Origin: Prochlorococcus sp. AG-402-I20
GTDB taxonomy: Bacteria; Cyanobacteriota; Cyanobacteriia; PCC-6307; Cyanobiaceae
DNA: 33,667 nt
Assembly (NCBI GenBank): GCA_003216975.1
Contig: QCHY01000019.1
Coordinates: 1-33,667, forward strand
Direction of reading: 5' to 3'
Part shown: positions 1 to 10,536 of the stretch, piece by piece
Layout: each line of letters starts with the position of its first letter
How positions within the stretch are numbered: the first letter of the stretch is position 1
The notes under the pieces: model-generated
Told to the model about the DNA's origin: nothing
Database searches by the model: none
Seen by the model: the letters and a program-made list of their open reading frames with translations, nothing else
Made by a program: the position numbers and the translations under genes

Positions 1-963
1 GGTTCATCAGGTATTGGTTATCAAGCAGTATTAAAATTAATTGCCCTTGGTCATAATATAATTTTACCTTGTAAAAATGTACATAGAGCAAATCAAGTAT
101 TGACTAATATATTTAACCAATCTCCAGTTGGGTTATCTAAGAAAGGTGAGATTGATACTCCTATAATGGATCTTTCTGATTTGAAGAGCATTGATTCTCT
201 TTGCTCTGACCTTAAAAAAAAATGCATAAATATCGATGTTTTAATTTTGAATGCTGGTCTTCAATATACAGGATCAAAAACACCTAGAATCTCAACACAG
301 GGGATTGAATTAACTTTTGCAGTCAATCATTTATCACATTTTTATTTGACACAAAAGATTTTACCTTTAATAGATAAAAATAATGATCCTAAAATAATTA
401 TTACCTCTTCAGAAGTTCATAATCCTAAAAGTTCTGGAGGAAAAATAGGAGCTAAGGCAAGCTTGGGAAACTTAAAAGGATTAGAATCTGGTCCAGGTTT
501 TGAGATGGTTGATGGAAATAAATTTAATGCTGATAAAGCATATAAAGATAGTAAATTATGTAATATTCTTTTTGCAAGAAAGTTAAGTGATAATTTGATA
601 TACAATAAATTACCAATTCCTGTTATCGCTTGGGCTCCAGGCTTGGTTATCTCTAGAAATAACAAAGGGTTTTTTAGATATAGCAGAAAATATAATCAAT
701 TAGGACAAATATTATTTGCTTTTTTAGCTAGAGATATTTTAAGAATCACCACATCAAATAAAAATGCAGGTAAACTTTTAAGTGATTTAGCTTGTTTATG
801 TAAATATAGAAAGCCTGGTTTCAATTATTATAGTAATAAAATTATTTCATCAGGTAAATTTATTTTTGAAGAAACTGATATCAGTGATGATGCCCAAAGA
901 AGAGACTTATTAGATAATTTATGGGATTTATCTCAATCTTTAATAGATAAGATACTTAGATAA
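1..963 (+). CDS. Protochlorophyllide-reductase-like short-chain dehydrogenase (5' end outside window)
   Basis: The reading frame is open from base 1, so the N-terminus lies upstream; the TTG at 100 is internal. The first residues, GSSGIG, are the end of the SDR NADP-binding TGxxxGIG motif. NAG follows near residue 84, and the catalytic YxxxK appears as YKDSK followed by LCN, almost identical to the YKDSKVCN of light-dependent protochlorophyllide reductase (LPOR), including its conserved Cys. The stretch before it (KASLGNLKGL, then GFEMVDGNKFN) and the C-terminal ending (DLLDNLWDLSQSLI) also follow LPOR. Elsewhere it departs: NAG where LPOR has NAA, and a diverged region after the active site. 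I read it as an LPOR-family paralogue whose substrate may be protochlorophyllide or another compound. It ends 7 bp before the convergent MscS gene. Confidence 0.8.
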   Translation, partial: GSSGIGYQAVLKLIALGHNIILPCKNVHRANQVLTNIFNQSPVGLSKKGEIDTPIMDLSDLKSIDSLCSDLKKKCINIDVLILNAGLQYTGSKTPRISTQGIELTFAVNHLSHFYLTQKILPLIDKNNDPKIIITSSEVHNPKSSGGKIGAKASLGNLKGLESGPGFEMVDGNKFNADKAYKDSKLCNILFARKLSDNLIYNKLPIPVIAWAPGLVISRNNKGFFRYSRKYNQLGQILFAFLARDILRITTSNKNAGKLLSDLACLCKYRKPGFNYYSNKIISSGKFIFEETDISDDAQRRDLLDNLWDLSQSLIDKILR

Positions 964-970
964 ATATCTC

Positions 971-1987
971 TTATTTATTTACATGAATTGTTTGGGTTGG
1001 ATATGCGAAGTTAATATTTTCATTTTGGAACTTCTTCATTATTTCTAGATTAATTTCTTGCTGAGCTGACATTGCTTGAAGATAATCACTTGTAGGGATG
1101 TAATAGACAAGTTCAAAATCAAGACTGCTATTTGCGAATTCGATAAAATGACATCTGTCGAAGATCGCATTTTCAGTTTTATCAACGATATCTTTTAGCA
1201 TTATAGGTATGCTTTTTGTTTGTTCATATGTAGTTTCATAGACCACTCCTAATTTATGAACCAGTCTTCTTTTCTTCATCTCAGCATAATTTGAGATTAC
1301 TCCATTTGTGAGTCTGCTATTGCTCATTACTATTGCTTCTCCATTAATACTTCTTAAGCGTGTTGATCTGACACCGACACTCTCAACTTTTGCCCAGATC
1401 CCATCAATATGAATAAATTGCCCACTTTGAAATGGTTTATCTAGGAGGATTGTTATGTATTCAAAAAACTCTTGAACAGGCTCCTTTAAGGCGAGACCAG
1501 CACCTATACCTCCTGCACTTAAAAGAGCCCAAATTGCTGCCATTTGGACACCCATATTTTGAAGGTAAAAGATAACTCCTAGACTCCAAACAGATGCCCC
1601 AACCATTGGACTAAGTGAACGAATCATTTCACTGATAGATTGATCATTGATTTTGCTTGCCCATCTTTGTATTATTTTTAGAAATACTCTATTTAGAAAT
1701 CTGACAATATAAATAAGGCAAAGAAACTTGCTAATACCAATTAATGTCTTATCTACTATTCCACCAATTAGTAAGACTTTCCATGCAACTATGAAACTTA
1801 AGATAAATCCCAAAGGTTTAATAGTCTCAATTAAAAGAGTAGCTATGTAGTCATCAGTTTTGCTTTGTGTCGCAGAAGTTATTCTCCTTAAAACCTTTTT
1901 TAGAATTTTTGGACTCACCAGGGAAATAATGCAACCTATGCTAAAAGTAAGTAATGAAATAATTATGTTTTTATAAAAATCATTCAT
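971..1987 (-). CDS. MscS-family mechanosensitive ion channel
   Basis: This 338-residue membrane protein has four or five hydrophobic segments in its first 180 residues. They are followed by the MscS pore helix and beta domain: LLSAGGIGAGLALKEPVQEF, then a hydrophilic region with DGIWAKVESVGVRSTRLRS and SNSRLTNGVISNY. The Gly/Ala-rich helix is the TM3 pore helix of MscS, and the VESVGVRSTRLR stretch is the conserved start of the cytoplasmic beta domain. Small-conductance channels of this family open under membrane tension and release solutes after hypo-osmotic shock. The ATG at 1985-1987 gives the usual N-terminal first helix. The gene is convergent with the SDR. Gating and ion selectivity cannot be read from sequence. 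Confidence 0.92.
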   Translation of the reverse strand: MNDFYKNIIISLLTFSIGCIISLVSPKILKKVLRRITSATQSKTDDYIATLLIETIKPLGFILSFIVAWKVLLIGGIVDKTLIGISKFLCLIYIVRFLNRVFLKIIQRWASKINDQSISEMIRSLSPMVGASVWSLGVIFYLQNMGVQMAAIWALLSAGGIGAGLALKEPVQEFFEYITILLDKPFQSGQFIHIDGIWAKVESVGVRSTRLRSINGEAIVMSNSRLTNGVISNYAEMKKRRLVHKLGVVYETTYEQTKSIPIMLKDIVDKTENAIFDRCHFIEFANSSLDFELVYYIPTSDYLQAMSAQQEINLEIMKKFQNENINFAYPTQTIHVNK

Positions 1988-2052
1988 GATGTCAGATCAC
2001 TTTTCTTCAGGTTGCCGGAAAAAAATTTTTTGTCTAGATACTTTCTATTTAT

Positions 2053-2661
2053 TTAATTTGAAAATGAATTTTTTAAAATTCTACTAACCTCCCTAAATTC
2101 TTTTCTATTAGAGGTCTTACATAATTCACATATTAGACTCTCAGTTGTTGAGGCAACTGCACCAGATAATATAAGCCTTAAAAAAGCAGTATCATTATCT
2201 ATCTCATTTCTACTTCCAATAGCATCTCTAGGTATTAGTATGTTTAAACCTTTTTTTAAGAGATCAATCGATGTCTGAAGAATACATATATGACTTTCAA
2301 TTCCACAAACTATTATGTTTTTAAAATTATATTCATTTATATAATTTAAAAAGTTCTTATTCTTACTACAACTAAATTCCATTTTTTCAAATTTAGGATA
2401 TTCATTATTGTCTTCAATTGATTCTAAAGTTTTTCCAAGCTTTAATGGATTTTGTTCAGTAATAGCGATACGAACATTAAGCAAATTACATGTATCGATA
2501 AGCTTTTTTATATTAAATATTAATAGTTTACTGTCTTTAATATTGTTTATAAGCTTTTGTTGTACATCTACTATAAGCAATAATGTTTCATCCTCTAATA
2601 ATACTTTATAATTATTAATTAAATTATTTGGTGTTGGATTTTTTTTTAAAAATTGATCCAT
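2053..2661 (-). CDS. Isochorismatase-fold cysteine hydrolase (ISOC1-like)
   Basis: The 202-residue protein carries the isochorismatase/nicotinamidase fold. LLIVDVQQKL places the catalytic Asp at residue 32, the Lys is near residue 93 (FEKMEFSC), and the nucleophile Cys126 lies in CGIESHICILQT. The GIExHxCxLQT pattern, and the later RDAIGSR and SGAVASTTES blocks, fit the ISOC1/YcaC-like branch better than true isochorismatases or nicotinamidases. The substrate is unknown, and no siderophore or NAD genes are nearby. The N-terminus adds about 25 residues before the first beta strand. It lies 65 bp upstream of the MscS gene on the same strand and may be transcribed with it. Confidence 0.85.
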   Translation of the reverse strand: MDQFLKKNPTPNNLINNYKVLLEDETLLLIVDVQQKLINNIKDSKLLIFNIKKLIDTCNLLNVRIAITEQNPLKLGKTLESIEDNNEYPKFEKMEFSCSKNKNFLNYINEYNFKNIIVCGIESHICILQTSIDLLKKGLNILIPRDAIGSRNEIDNDTAFLRLILSGAVASTTESLICELCKTSNRKEFREVSRILKNSFSN

Positions 2662-2803
2662 TTGAGATTTTCTTTTTGTTTATTTAAATATAAATCATCT
2701 AATAAACTTATACATCATTCCTATCGAAATCACCTTTAGAAAGCCCTCGCATTATTGCAGGCTGTTCTCATTACGCTAGACTATTGAGAAAATAAAGCTG
2801 ATA

Positions 2804-3262
2804 TTGATTTCCCCTTCTTCCTATCGTACCCATCCTTCTCCTTTTGAGTCTGGTCTTCATTCAGATGGAAAAAGAATGACTCCTCAAAGGAAAAAGATCC
2901 TTTCTTTGTTTGAAGAGATTGGCTCTGGAATTCATCTCAGTGCAGAGGAGGTACATTCTAAATTGACGATTTCTGGAGAGAAGGTTTCTCTAGCGACTAT
3001 TTACAGAACTTTAAAACTATTGGTCAAGATGACCTTCCTTAATGAACTTGATTTGAGCGAGGGAGGTAATAGGTTCGAATTGCTAAGTCATGATCATCCC
3101 GATCATCATCACTTGATTTGCATTCGTTGTGGAAGAACAGAAGAGTTCGAAAATAAAGATGTTATTAATGCTGGTGAAGCAGCTGCTAAAAACTTCGGAT
3201 TTAAATTATTGGAGTCATCGTTAAACGTTAGAGCATTATGTCCAAAGTGTTTTAACAAATAA
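2804..3262 (+). CDS. fur: Fur-family metal-dependent transcriptional regulator
   Basis: This is a 152-residue ferric-uptake-regulator family protein. The N-terminal winged helix shows KRMTPQRKKILSLF and SLATIYRTLKLL (the recognition helix). A His-rich metal site (HDHPDHHH) and two CxxC pairs (CIRCG, CPKC), which normally hold a structural zinc, lie in the dimerisation half. The layout and a Leu-Asp-rich linker (NELDLSEGG) resemble cyanobacterial FurA more than Zur or PerR, but the subgroup is uncertain. The start is TTG at 2804; starting at the ATG at 2876 would cut into the first helix of the DNA-binding domain. It ends 11 bp before the convergent radical SAM gene. I see no clear Fur box in the 140 bp upstream. 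Confidence 0.9.
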   Translation: MISPSSYRTHPSPFESGLHSDGKRMTPQRKKILSLFEEIGSGIHLSAEEVHSKLTISGEKVSLATIYRTLKLLVKMTFLNELDLSEGGNRFELLSHDHPDHHHLICIRCGRTEEFENKDVINAGEAAAKNFGFKLLESSLNVRALCPKCFNK

Positions 3263-3273
3263 ATTTAGTCTTT

Positions 3274-4218
3274 TTAAGTTAATTCTCCACCACAACTTGA
3301 ACCGGCTCCAGCAGTACAGCCAAAACAATGATTCCCTATTGAAATAGGAGTATTTTTTAAAGAGTCAAAAGGAACCAATAGATCATCCAAATGCTTAAAG
3401 TTACCTTTTTTCTTCATTCCAAGTTGCTGGTTGAAATCACAATCATATAGATAACCTTTCCAATCCACACTAAGAGTTGTTCTACACATTACTGAGTTAA
3501 GATTTCCTGGATTATGATTATCTATTAGTAATTTATTATACTCTTCTAGTTTACCAATTATCTTTAAATAGTTTTCATATCTATTAATTGGCATATTGGC
3601 TAAAACAAATAAATTCGAGAAATAAATGCCATACCTTTTTTTTAGTTCTATTCTATAAGTATCTTCTAATTCTTTTTGGGATGGTGGAAGTTGTGGACCA
3701 TTTGGATTATAGACTAGATTCAAAAGTAGACCTTTATCTTTTATTCCGTAGCCAAAATTGTTGAGAAGTTTAAGAGCCAATATACTTTTTCCAAAAACAC
3801 CTTTACCTCTTTGTTTGTCTACATTGCTTTCAAGATAGCAAGGTAGTGATGCAGTTATTTGTACTTTGTTTGATGCTAAAAAACTTGCTAAATCTTCATA
3901 GCCTGGCTCTGTAAGTATAGTTAAATTACATCTGTCCATTACTTCAACATTAAGACTACGTACTTCTTCTACTAATTGTTTAAATTTAGGATGAAGTTCG
4001 GGGGCTCCTCCGGTAATATCTAGCAGCTTAATATTGTTGGCTTTTATAACCTTAGGTATAAGGTTTATAACATCATCGCTCATCATTTCTGTTCTGCTTG
4101 GACTAGAATCAACGTGACAATGACTGCAGGCTTGATTGCATTTATAACCTATATTTATTTGCAACGTATCAAGATAGTCTCTTTTGATTTTTGGGAATTT
4201 TGTTTTACTTATCTCCAT
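3274..4218 (-). CDS. arsS: ArsS-like radical SAM protein (DUF3641 C-terminus)
   Basis: The 314-residue protein has the radical SAM CxxxCxxC cluster (C27, C31, C34 in YKCNQACSHCHVD), followed by SRTEMM and a DITGGAPELHP motif typical of the ArsS family. The C-terminal half carries a Cys-rich auxiliary region (CDFNQQLG, then HCFGCTAGAGSSCGGE), corresponding to DUF3641. Family members are annotated as arsenosugar biosynthesis enzymes that add the S-adenosylmethionine-derived 5'-deoxyadenosyl group to dimethylarsenite. In organisms where this is studied, ArsM methyltransferase supplies the substrate; no arsM is in this window. The start is the ATG at 4216-4218. The family is clear; the reaction is inferred from homologues. 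Confidence 0.85.
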   Translation of the reverse strand: MEISKTKFPKIKRDYLDTLQINIGYKCNQACSHCHVDSSPSRTEMMSDDVINLIPKVIKANNIKLLDITGGAPELHPKFKQLVEEVRSLNVEVMDRCNLTILTEPGYEDLASFLASNKVQITASLPCYLESNVDKQRGKGVFGKSILALKLLNNFGYGIKDKGLLLNLVYNPNGPQLPPSQKELEDTYRIELKKRYGIYFSNLFVLANMPINRYENYLKIIGKLEEYNKLLIDNHNPGNLNSVMCRTTLSVDWKGYLYDCDFNQQLGMKKKGNFKHLDDLLVPFDSLKNTPISIGNHCFGCTAGAGSSCGGELT

Positions 4219-4308
4219 AGTGATCTATCTATATATATAACATAATTTATTATTATAGTTAAATACTTATCTAAGTGCAAATATTTTATAATTTTTTTTA
4301 TTAATAAG

Positions 4309-5508
4309 TTAATAGTTACTAGCTAATTGCTTAAACCACTCTATATATTCTTTTGGACCATTATTAATAATCATATTGAATTTTAAATCATCATTAGGAT
4401 CACTAATGCCTGTCATATCAGTTCCTTTAATTCTTGGTCTTAATACCTGATCATTGCTGCTGTTAACAAATACAACTTGATTATCTTTTTTGTATAATTC
4501 CCCCAACCTTTGTATCAATGTTAAGAAACCTCTATCACTGCCGCCTCTTAACCAAGAATTATTTTTATTATCTTTAACCGAGGTTACTGTATCGCCAACA
4601 CCTATTAGTAGTGGCATTTGATGACTAGGAATTTTATCTCTGCATAGCTCTATTAATTTATTATGCGTTTTTGGTGCATTCCTGACGTTGAAGTTTTCAC
4701 CGAAAGGATAAACGCCAGTTTTATTTGCTATGTATTTATTTAATAGCAATAAAAGACCTGCTTCTTTTATTGCACCCTTGATAATGAACTGGATATCTGT
4801 TGTCCCAAATTCATTTTGGGTTGAATATTTCATTATTTCTCTACCATCTCTTATGCCTAGATTTGGCATCAAATGCAGATAAAAAGAGTTATCTAAGCCA
4901 AATTTTTTAGAATCTTCTAGTAAATTATTCATTATTTTTTCCATAATCAATTGTAATTTTTTTACTTTTTGAAAATCACTTTTTACGTAGCTAAAAATTT
5001 CATTAAAGTTTAAAGTTGGAGTAAAGCGCGTATCACATACAGCTACATCAATTAGTTTATTTCTTAATTCATTTGAAATATTCGGTAAGATTTTTTTTAA
5101 TTCATTAGTTAACATTAATTGCATCTTCTTTGGAACTTCTGCTAAAAAGTTAATCTCATTATCTTTGAGCCCTGGATGGGACAAATTACTAAATCTATCT
5201 TGATATTCAACTCCACAAGCAGCGAGGCCAGATAAGTAAAAGCCATGTTTTTTTGCTATTTCTTTCGAATTAAGTGCCTTCTCTACTAAACGATTAACGC
5301 CTCTTCTGCCTTCATGCTCCCCGCAGGTTAGAACTGCAAACTTCTCTTTTAATCTTGCAACGTCTTTTACATATTCTTTATTTATCTCTCTTGTTAGTGG
5401 GTCTTGAACTAGTGGAATACAAACGCCGTCAAGATCCTGAATTATTAGGATATTTTTTTCATTTATTATAGTATCAATAACTTCTTTTTTCGTTTTCAGC
5501 ATTTTCAT
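4309..5508 (-). CDS. stpA: StpA-like glucosylglycerol-3-phosphate phosphatase
   Basis: This 399-residue protein matches the cyanobacterial StpA/GgpP family from memory of its conserved blocks: LIIQDLDGVCIPLVQDPL near residue 21 (D25 and D27 as the HAD-type DxD pair), FAVLTCGEHEGRRGV, FYLSGLAACGVEYQDR, GTTDIQFIIKGAIKEAG, and the late phosphatase motif IGVGDTVTS followed by RGGSDRGFL. StpA removes phosphate from glucosylglycerol phosphate to release the osmolyte glucosylglycerol. The partner synthase GgpS is not in the window, so the enzyme might act on another glucosylated phosphate such as the glucosylglycerate precursor. It is divergent from the 513-residue dehydrogenase-like gene, with 162 bp between them. 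The start is ATG at 5506-5508, with a second Met two codons later. Confidence 0.85.
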   Translation of the reverse strand: MKMLKTKKEVIDTIINEKNILIIQDLDGVCIPLVQDPLTREINKEYVKDVARLKEKFAVLTCGEHEGRRGVNRLVEKALNSKEIAKKHGFYLSGLAACGVEYQDRFSNLSHPGLKDNEINFLAEVPKKMQLMLTNELKKILPNISNELRNKLIDVAVCDTRFTPTLNFNEIFSYVKSDFQKVKKLQLIMEKIMNNLLEDSKKFGLDNSFYLHLMPNLGIRDGREIMKYSTQNEFGTTDIQFIIKGAIKEAGLLLLLNKYIANKTGVYPFGENFNVRNAPKTHNKLIELCRDKIPSHQMPLLIGVGDTVTSVKDNKNNSWLRGGSDRGFLTLIQRLGELYKKDNQVVFVNSSNDQVLRPRIKGTDMTGISDPNDDLKFNMIINNGPKEYIEWFKQLASNY

Positions 5509-5568
5509 AAAAGAAGCCTTTAAATATTATTTTACTCTAATTCAAAAGAATATACATTTTATTGTTAG

Positions 5569-5588
5569 TACTTATTCTCAAATAAGTA
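5569..5588. promoter_or_regulatory. Inverted repeat in the divergent stpA / dehydrogenase-like intergenic region
   Basis: TACTTATT and AATAAGTA form perfect 8-bp arms around CTCA. The repeat lies about 60 bp upstream of the stpA ATG and 80 bp upstream of the opposing GTG start. Its size and spacing suit a dimeric repressor or activator site controlling both directions. In DNA this AT-rich, such repeats also arise by chance, so the call rests on position. Confidence 0.3.
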
Positions 5589-5643
5589 TATAGAGATATA
5601 TTCAATATAATAAAACTATTTTTAAAAATTTCTTATTATTGTA

Positions 5644-5649
5644 TATAAT
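5644..5649 (+). promoter_or_regulatory. Candidate -10 element
   Basis: A perfect TATAAT sits 21 bp before the GTG start at 5671. No TTGACA-like -35 is visible at the right distance. If used, it would give a very short leader. A second overlapping TATAAT begins at 5649. Confidence 0.3.
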
Positions 5650-5670
5650 ATAATTGAATGCAAATAAACT

Positions 5671-7212
5671 GTGTTTGATAAGAATTTAAATAATAGCTTC
5701 TTTGCTGAGTCCTATTCAAGTGAGCCTGTAGCGATAAGAATTAGAGAGGTTTTAAATGGAAAAGTAGGATTTTACAGTGTCGGCTTGTATCCTGCCTCTC
5801 TTGCCTATAACTGTGCATTGCAAAATGAAGGCTTCAACATTCTTTTAGCCCCTAGAGATGACAGAGAACTTTTTGGAGCTTTTTCTGCAATTGATCTCTC
5901 TGAAATGGATAACGGTATAAAAAATAAAATTGAATCTATGGCAATTTCAAATGATTATAAATCAGGAAGATATAATACTCTTAAGGATTTAATAATTAAG
6001 TGTGAATTAGTTGTTTTGAGTTCAAATAGTAAACATATAATAAACGACGTTAATTTAGCATTTAAACTCAAAAAAGAACTTAATCGAGATAATGTTTTAA
6101 TTGCATGCTTAGTCGGTTCATTTTGCCATGATTATAAACTGAATGAATCGTTTGTGTTGTGCGAAAAATTAAATAACTTAGCTTTCTTTTCAGGGTTTCA
6201 TCGACATGGAGCTCTTCGAAACCCATTAGATAGCTTTACTGCTAATTTTTGTCATCCAGACGCTATGAATGCAATATTAGGTGCTAAATTATTAAATAAA
6301 ATTTCACCAAATATTCAAGTTTCTGCTGGCATACATAATGTTGAAGGTCAATATATAAAAGCTGCTAAAAATATATCTTCAATATTAGCGGGTTTTGGTC
6401 ATACTTTTCATAAGAATAATCCTGGATTGCTGCCAACCTTATTGACTCTACTGTTGGATCAATGTCTAGATCAGGCAGCCTACGTTTCCATGAGTCGAGC
6501 AGATAGGGAGAATTTATATACGAAACAACCTTTTCCAATTACTGAACTTGGATATAGCGTCCAACGCATAGAGGCTTCCTATCTTAAGGATGGAAATCTT
6601 GTTCAGGTAAGAGACCATACTTTTACTCAATTGACAGCTATGGTTGCCGATGTTAGAGGCAGTATGATGTTGCCCGTAAGTGGTAAACCAACTAGGAATT
6701 TTCAAGCTGGTGAAGTCCTTGCTGAGAAGATGATTGAATATAAAAGATGTCCAAAAGATGTAAATGAGTTTATAGAATGGTGCGAAAGATCTGGTCTTAA
6801 ACGTGGAGCTTTAGAAGGTATAAATTCTTTAAAATATTGGCCAGATATCTTAAGAAAGTATTCAATACCTTTGAATAATTCCTCAATGATTAATCTTTTA
6901 TATATGTGTATAATGGGACCTGTCGAAATTAAAAAATATATTTATAATGTTATGTCAAGTAGCCGTGAATTAGCTAACTATTGTCAAGAATCTGTTAAGT
7001 CATTACAGAGCAAGAAAATATCTGACGCGTTAAATAATTTCCATTTGAAAACTTCTATAGAGTTTATAACGAATTCACTAATTCAAGAAAATCAATCATC
7101 TTTCGATATAAACGAGATTGACTTTGACAATCAACTAGGACCAAAAGACAAGCCGATTTATAATCAAGTTATTGATTTTATGGAAACTTATTTAATAGAA
7201 TCTAAGCTATAA
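5671..7212 (+). CDS. Unrecognised 513-residue protein resembling the glycerol-3-phosphate dehydrogenase fold
   Basis: I do not recognise an exact family. The N-terminus (residues 31-60) looks like a Rossmann strand-turn-helix (KVGFYSVGLYPASLAYN) ending in a basic ILLAPRDDR. A strand VVLSSNSKHI follows at about 114, and VLIACLVGS at about 142. Residues 172-275 follow the order seen in GpsA-type dehydrogenases: FFSGFHRHGALRNP, then VEGQYIKAAKNISSILAGFG with K233-N234 where GpsA has its catalytic Lys-Asn, then LLPTLLTLLLDQ. At 513 residues it is far longer than GpsA (about 330); a C-terminal helical extension follows residue 330. The start is GTG. A kinase gene follows after 10 bp, and stpA is divergent upstream. 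A role in making glycerol 3-phosphate or a related polyol phosphate for StpA's pathway is my inference. Confidence 0.55.
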   Translation: MFDKNLNNSFFAESYSSEPVAIRIREVLNGKVGFYSVGLYPASLAYNCALQNEGFNILLAPRDDRELFGAFSAIDLSEMDNGIKNKIESMAISNDYKSGRYNTLKDLIIKCELVVLSSNSKHIINDVNLAFKLKKELNRDNVLIACLVGSFCHDYKLNESFVLCEKLNNLAFFSGFHRHGALRNPLDSFTANFCHPDAMNAILGAKLLNKISPNIQVSAGIHNVEGQYIKAAKNISSILAGFGHTFHKNNPGLLPTLLTLLLDQCLDQAAYVSMSRADRENLYTKQPFPITELGYSVQRIEASYLKDGNLVQVRDHTFTQLTAMVADVRGSMMLPVSGKPTRNFQAGEVLAEKMIEYKRCPKDVNEFIEWCERSGLKRGALEGINSLKYWPDILRKYSIPLNNSSMINLLYMCIMGPVEIKKYIYNVMSSSRELANYCQESVKSLQSKKISDALNNFHLKTSIEFITNSLIQENQSSFDINEIDFDNQLGPKDKPIYNQVIDFMETYLIESKL

Positions 7213-7222
7213 AATTAACTAT

Positions 7223-8386
7223 ATGGATTTTGAAAAGTTAAATCTAATTACTTCCAAATTTTTTGATAATAGTAAACTTTTAAATATAGAACATATAGAT
7301 TCAGGCCTTATCAATAAAACTTATATTATTGAACATTTAATTAATGGGAAAAAGTCTAAATTTATTTTGCAGTGTCTTAGTAATATATTCGAATCCTATG
7401 AGCAAGTTAATTTGAATCATAAATTAATAACCGATCATATTACTAATAAAATAAAACGAAATTATCTTAATTCTGATAAAAAAAGATGGGAGGTTCCATG
7501 TTTAATTAAGTGTAATTCTAATAATCTTTTTGCTCTCCCTTTTTGCTCAGATTTTTGGCGAGCCATGGAATATATAGATGATACCCTTAGCTTTGATACT
7601 TTAGAAGATAATAAAATGGCTTTCCAAACAGGACTTGGACTTGCAAAGTTTCATCAAATATGCTCCGACTTTGACCTTGGAAAATTAGAAAATACTATTA
7701 AAGATTTTCATAATACAAAGCATTACATAGAAAAATTTAATATGATTATTAGAGATTATAACTTTAGGAAATTAGATGATAACATAAAAAAAAGAGTTCA
7801 AAGGTTGATTTTTAGTTTATCTAATCATATTTTATATGTTGAGAATTTATTACTTTCTTTAAAGAGAAAATCAATAAAATTAAGTGTTATACATGGTGAT
7901 CCGAAGTTAAGTAATTTTCTTTTTGATAATAAATACAAATATGTTATTTCATTGATAGATTTAGATACTGTATCTTCAGGTTATCTACTTACAGATTTGG
8001 CCGATTGTTTACGTTCAATTTGTAATTTTGCTGGGGAGGATCCTGATAATATTGAGAATGTATCTTTTGATATTAATTGTTGTAAGTCTTTTCTTAAAGG
8101 ATATTTCTCAATACCTAATCAAAACCGTGAATATGGATTTGGACTCCTTCCAGAATTTATTTATATGATAATAATTGAATTAACTATCAGATTCTTGAAT
8201 GACTTTTTGCAATCAAATAAATACTTCAAAATAAAATATCAAACTCAAAATTTATATAGAGCAGAGGTTCAATACCGAGTTCTTTCTAGTTTCGTTACTC
8301 AAATACCCATTTTATCAAATTCACTTTATGAAATTGGGATTCCTTCAAACCCAAATTTCGTCTCAGATGTACAAAATCTTGTTTAG
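7223..8386 (+). CDS. APH-fold kinase, N-acetylhexosamine-1-kinase (NahK)-like
   Basis: The 387-residue protein has the aminoglycoside-phosphotransferase fold. The nucleotide-binding start is GLINKTYII (residues 28-36). The catalytic loop VIHGDPKLSNFLF (222-234) is followed by the metal-binding strand IDLDTVSSGYLLTDLADCLR (245-264). The IDLDTVxxG plus DxxDxxR combination distinguishes NahK-type sugar kinases from choline kinases and antibiotic kinases. It therefore probably phosphorylates a sugar or sugar derivative with ATP; the acceptor is unknown. It begins 10 bp after the dehydrogenase-like gene, so the two are almost certainly co-transcribed. Both are very AT-rich. Confidence 0.75.
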   Translation: MDFEKLNLITSKFFDNSKLLNIEHIDSGLINKTYIIEHLINGKKSKFILQCLSNIFESYEQVNLNHKLITDHITNKIKRNYLNSDKKRWEVPCLIKCNSNNLFALPFCSDFWRAMEYIDDTLSFDTLEDNKMAFQTGLGLAKFHQICSDFDLGKLENTIKDFHNTKHYIEKFNMIIRDYNFRKLDDNIKKRVQRLIFSLSNHILYVENLLLSLKRKSIKLSVIHGDPKLSNFLFDNKYKYVISLIDLDTVSSGYLLTDLADCLRSICNFAGEDPDNIENVSFDINCCKSFLKGYFSIPNQNREYGFGLLPEFIYMIIIELTIRFLNDFLQSNKYFKIKYQTQNLYRAEVQYRVLSSFVTQIPILSNSLYEIGIPSNPNFVSDVQNLV

Positions 8387-8440
8387 GGTTTCACATAACC
8401 CAACTTGTCACTAAAGTAAAACTGATATTTATTTTTTCTT

Positions 8441-10514
<2,074 letters not shown>

Positions 10515-10536
10515 TTTTCCAAAGAGATGTATAGAT

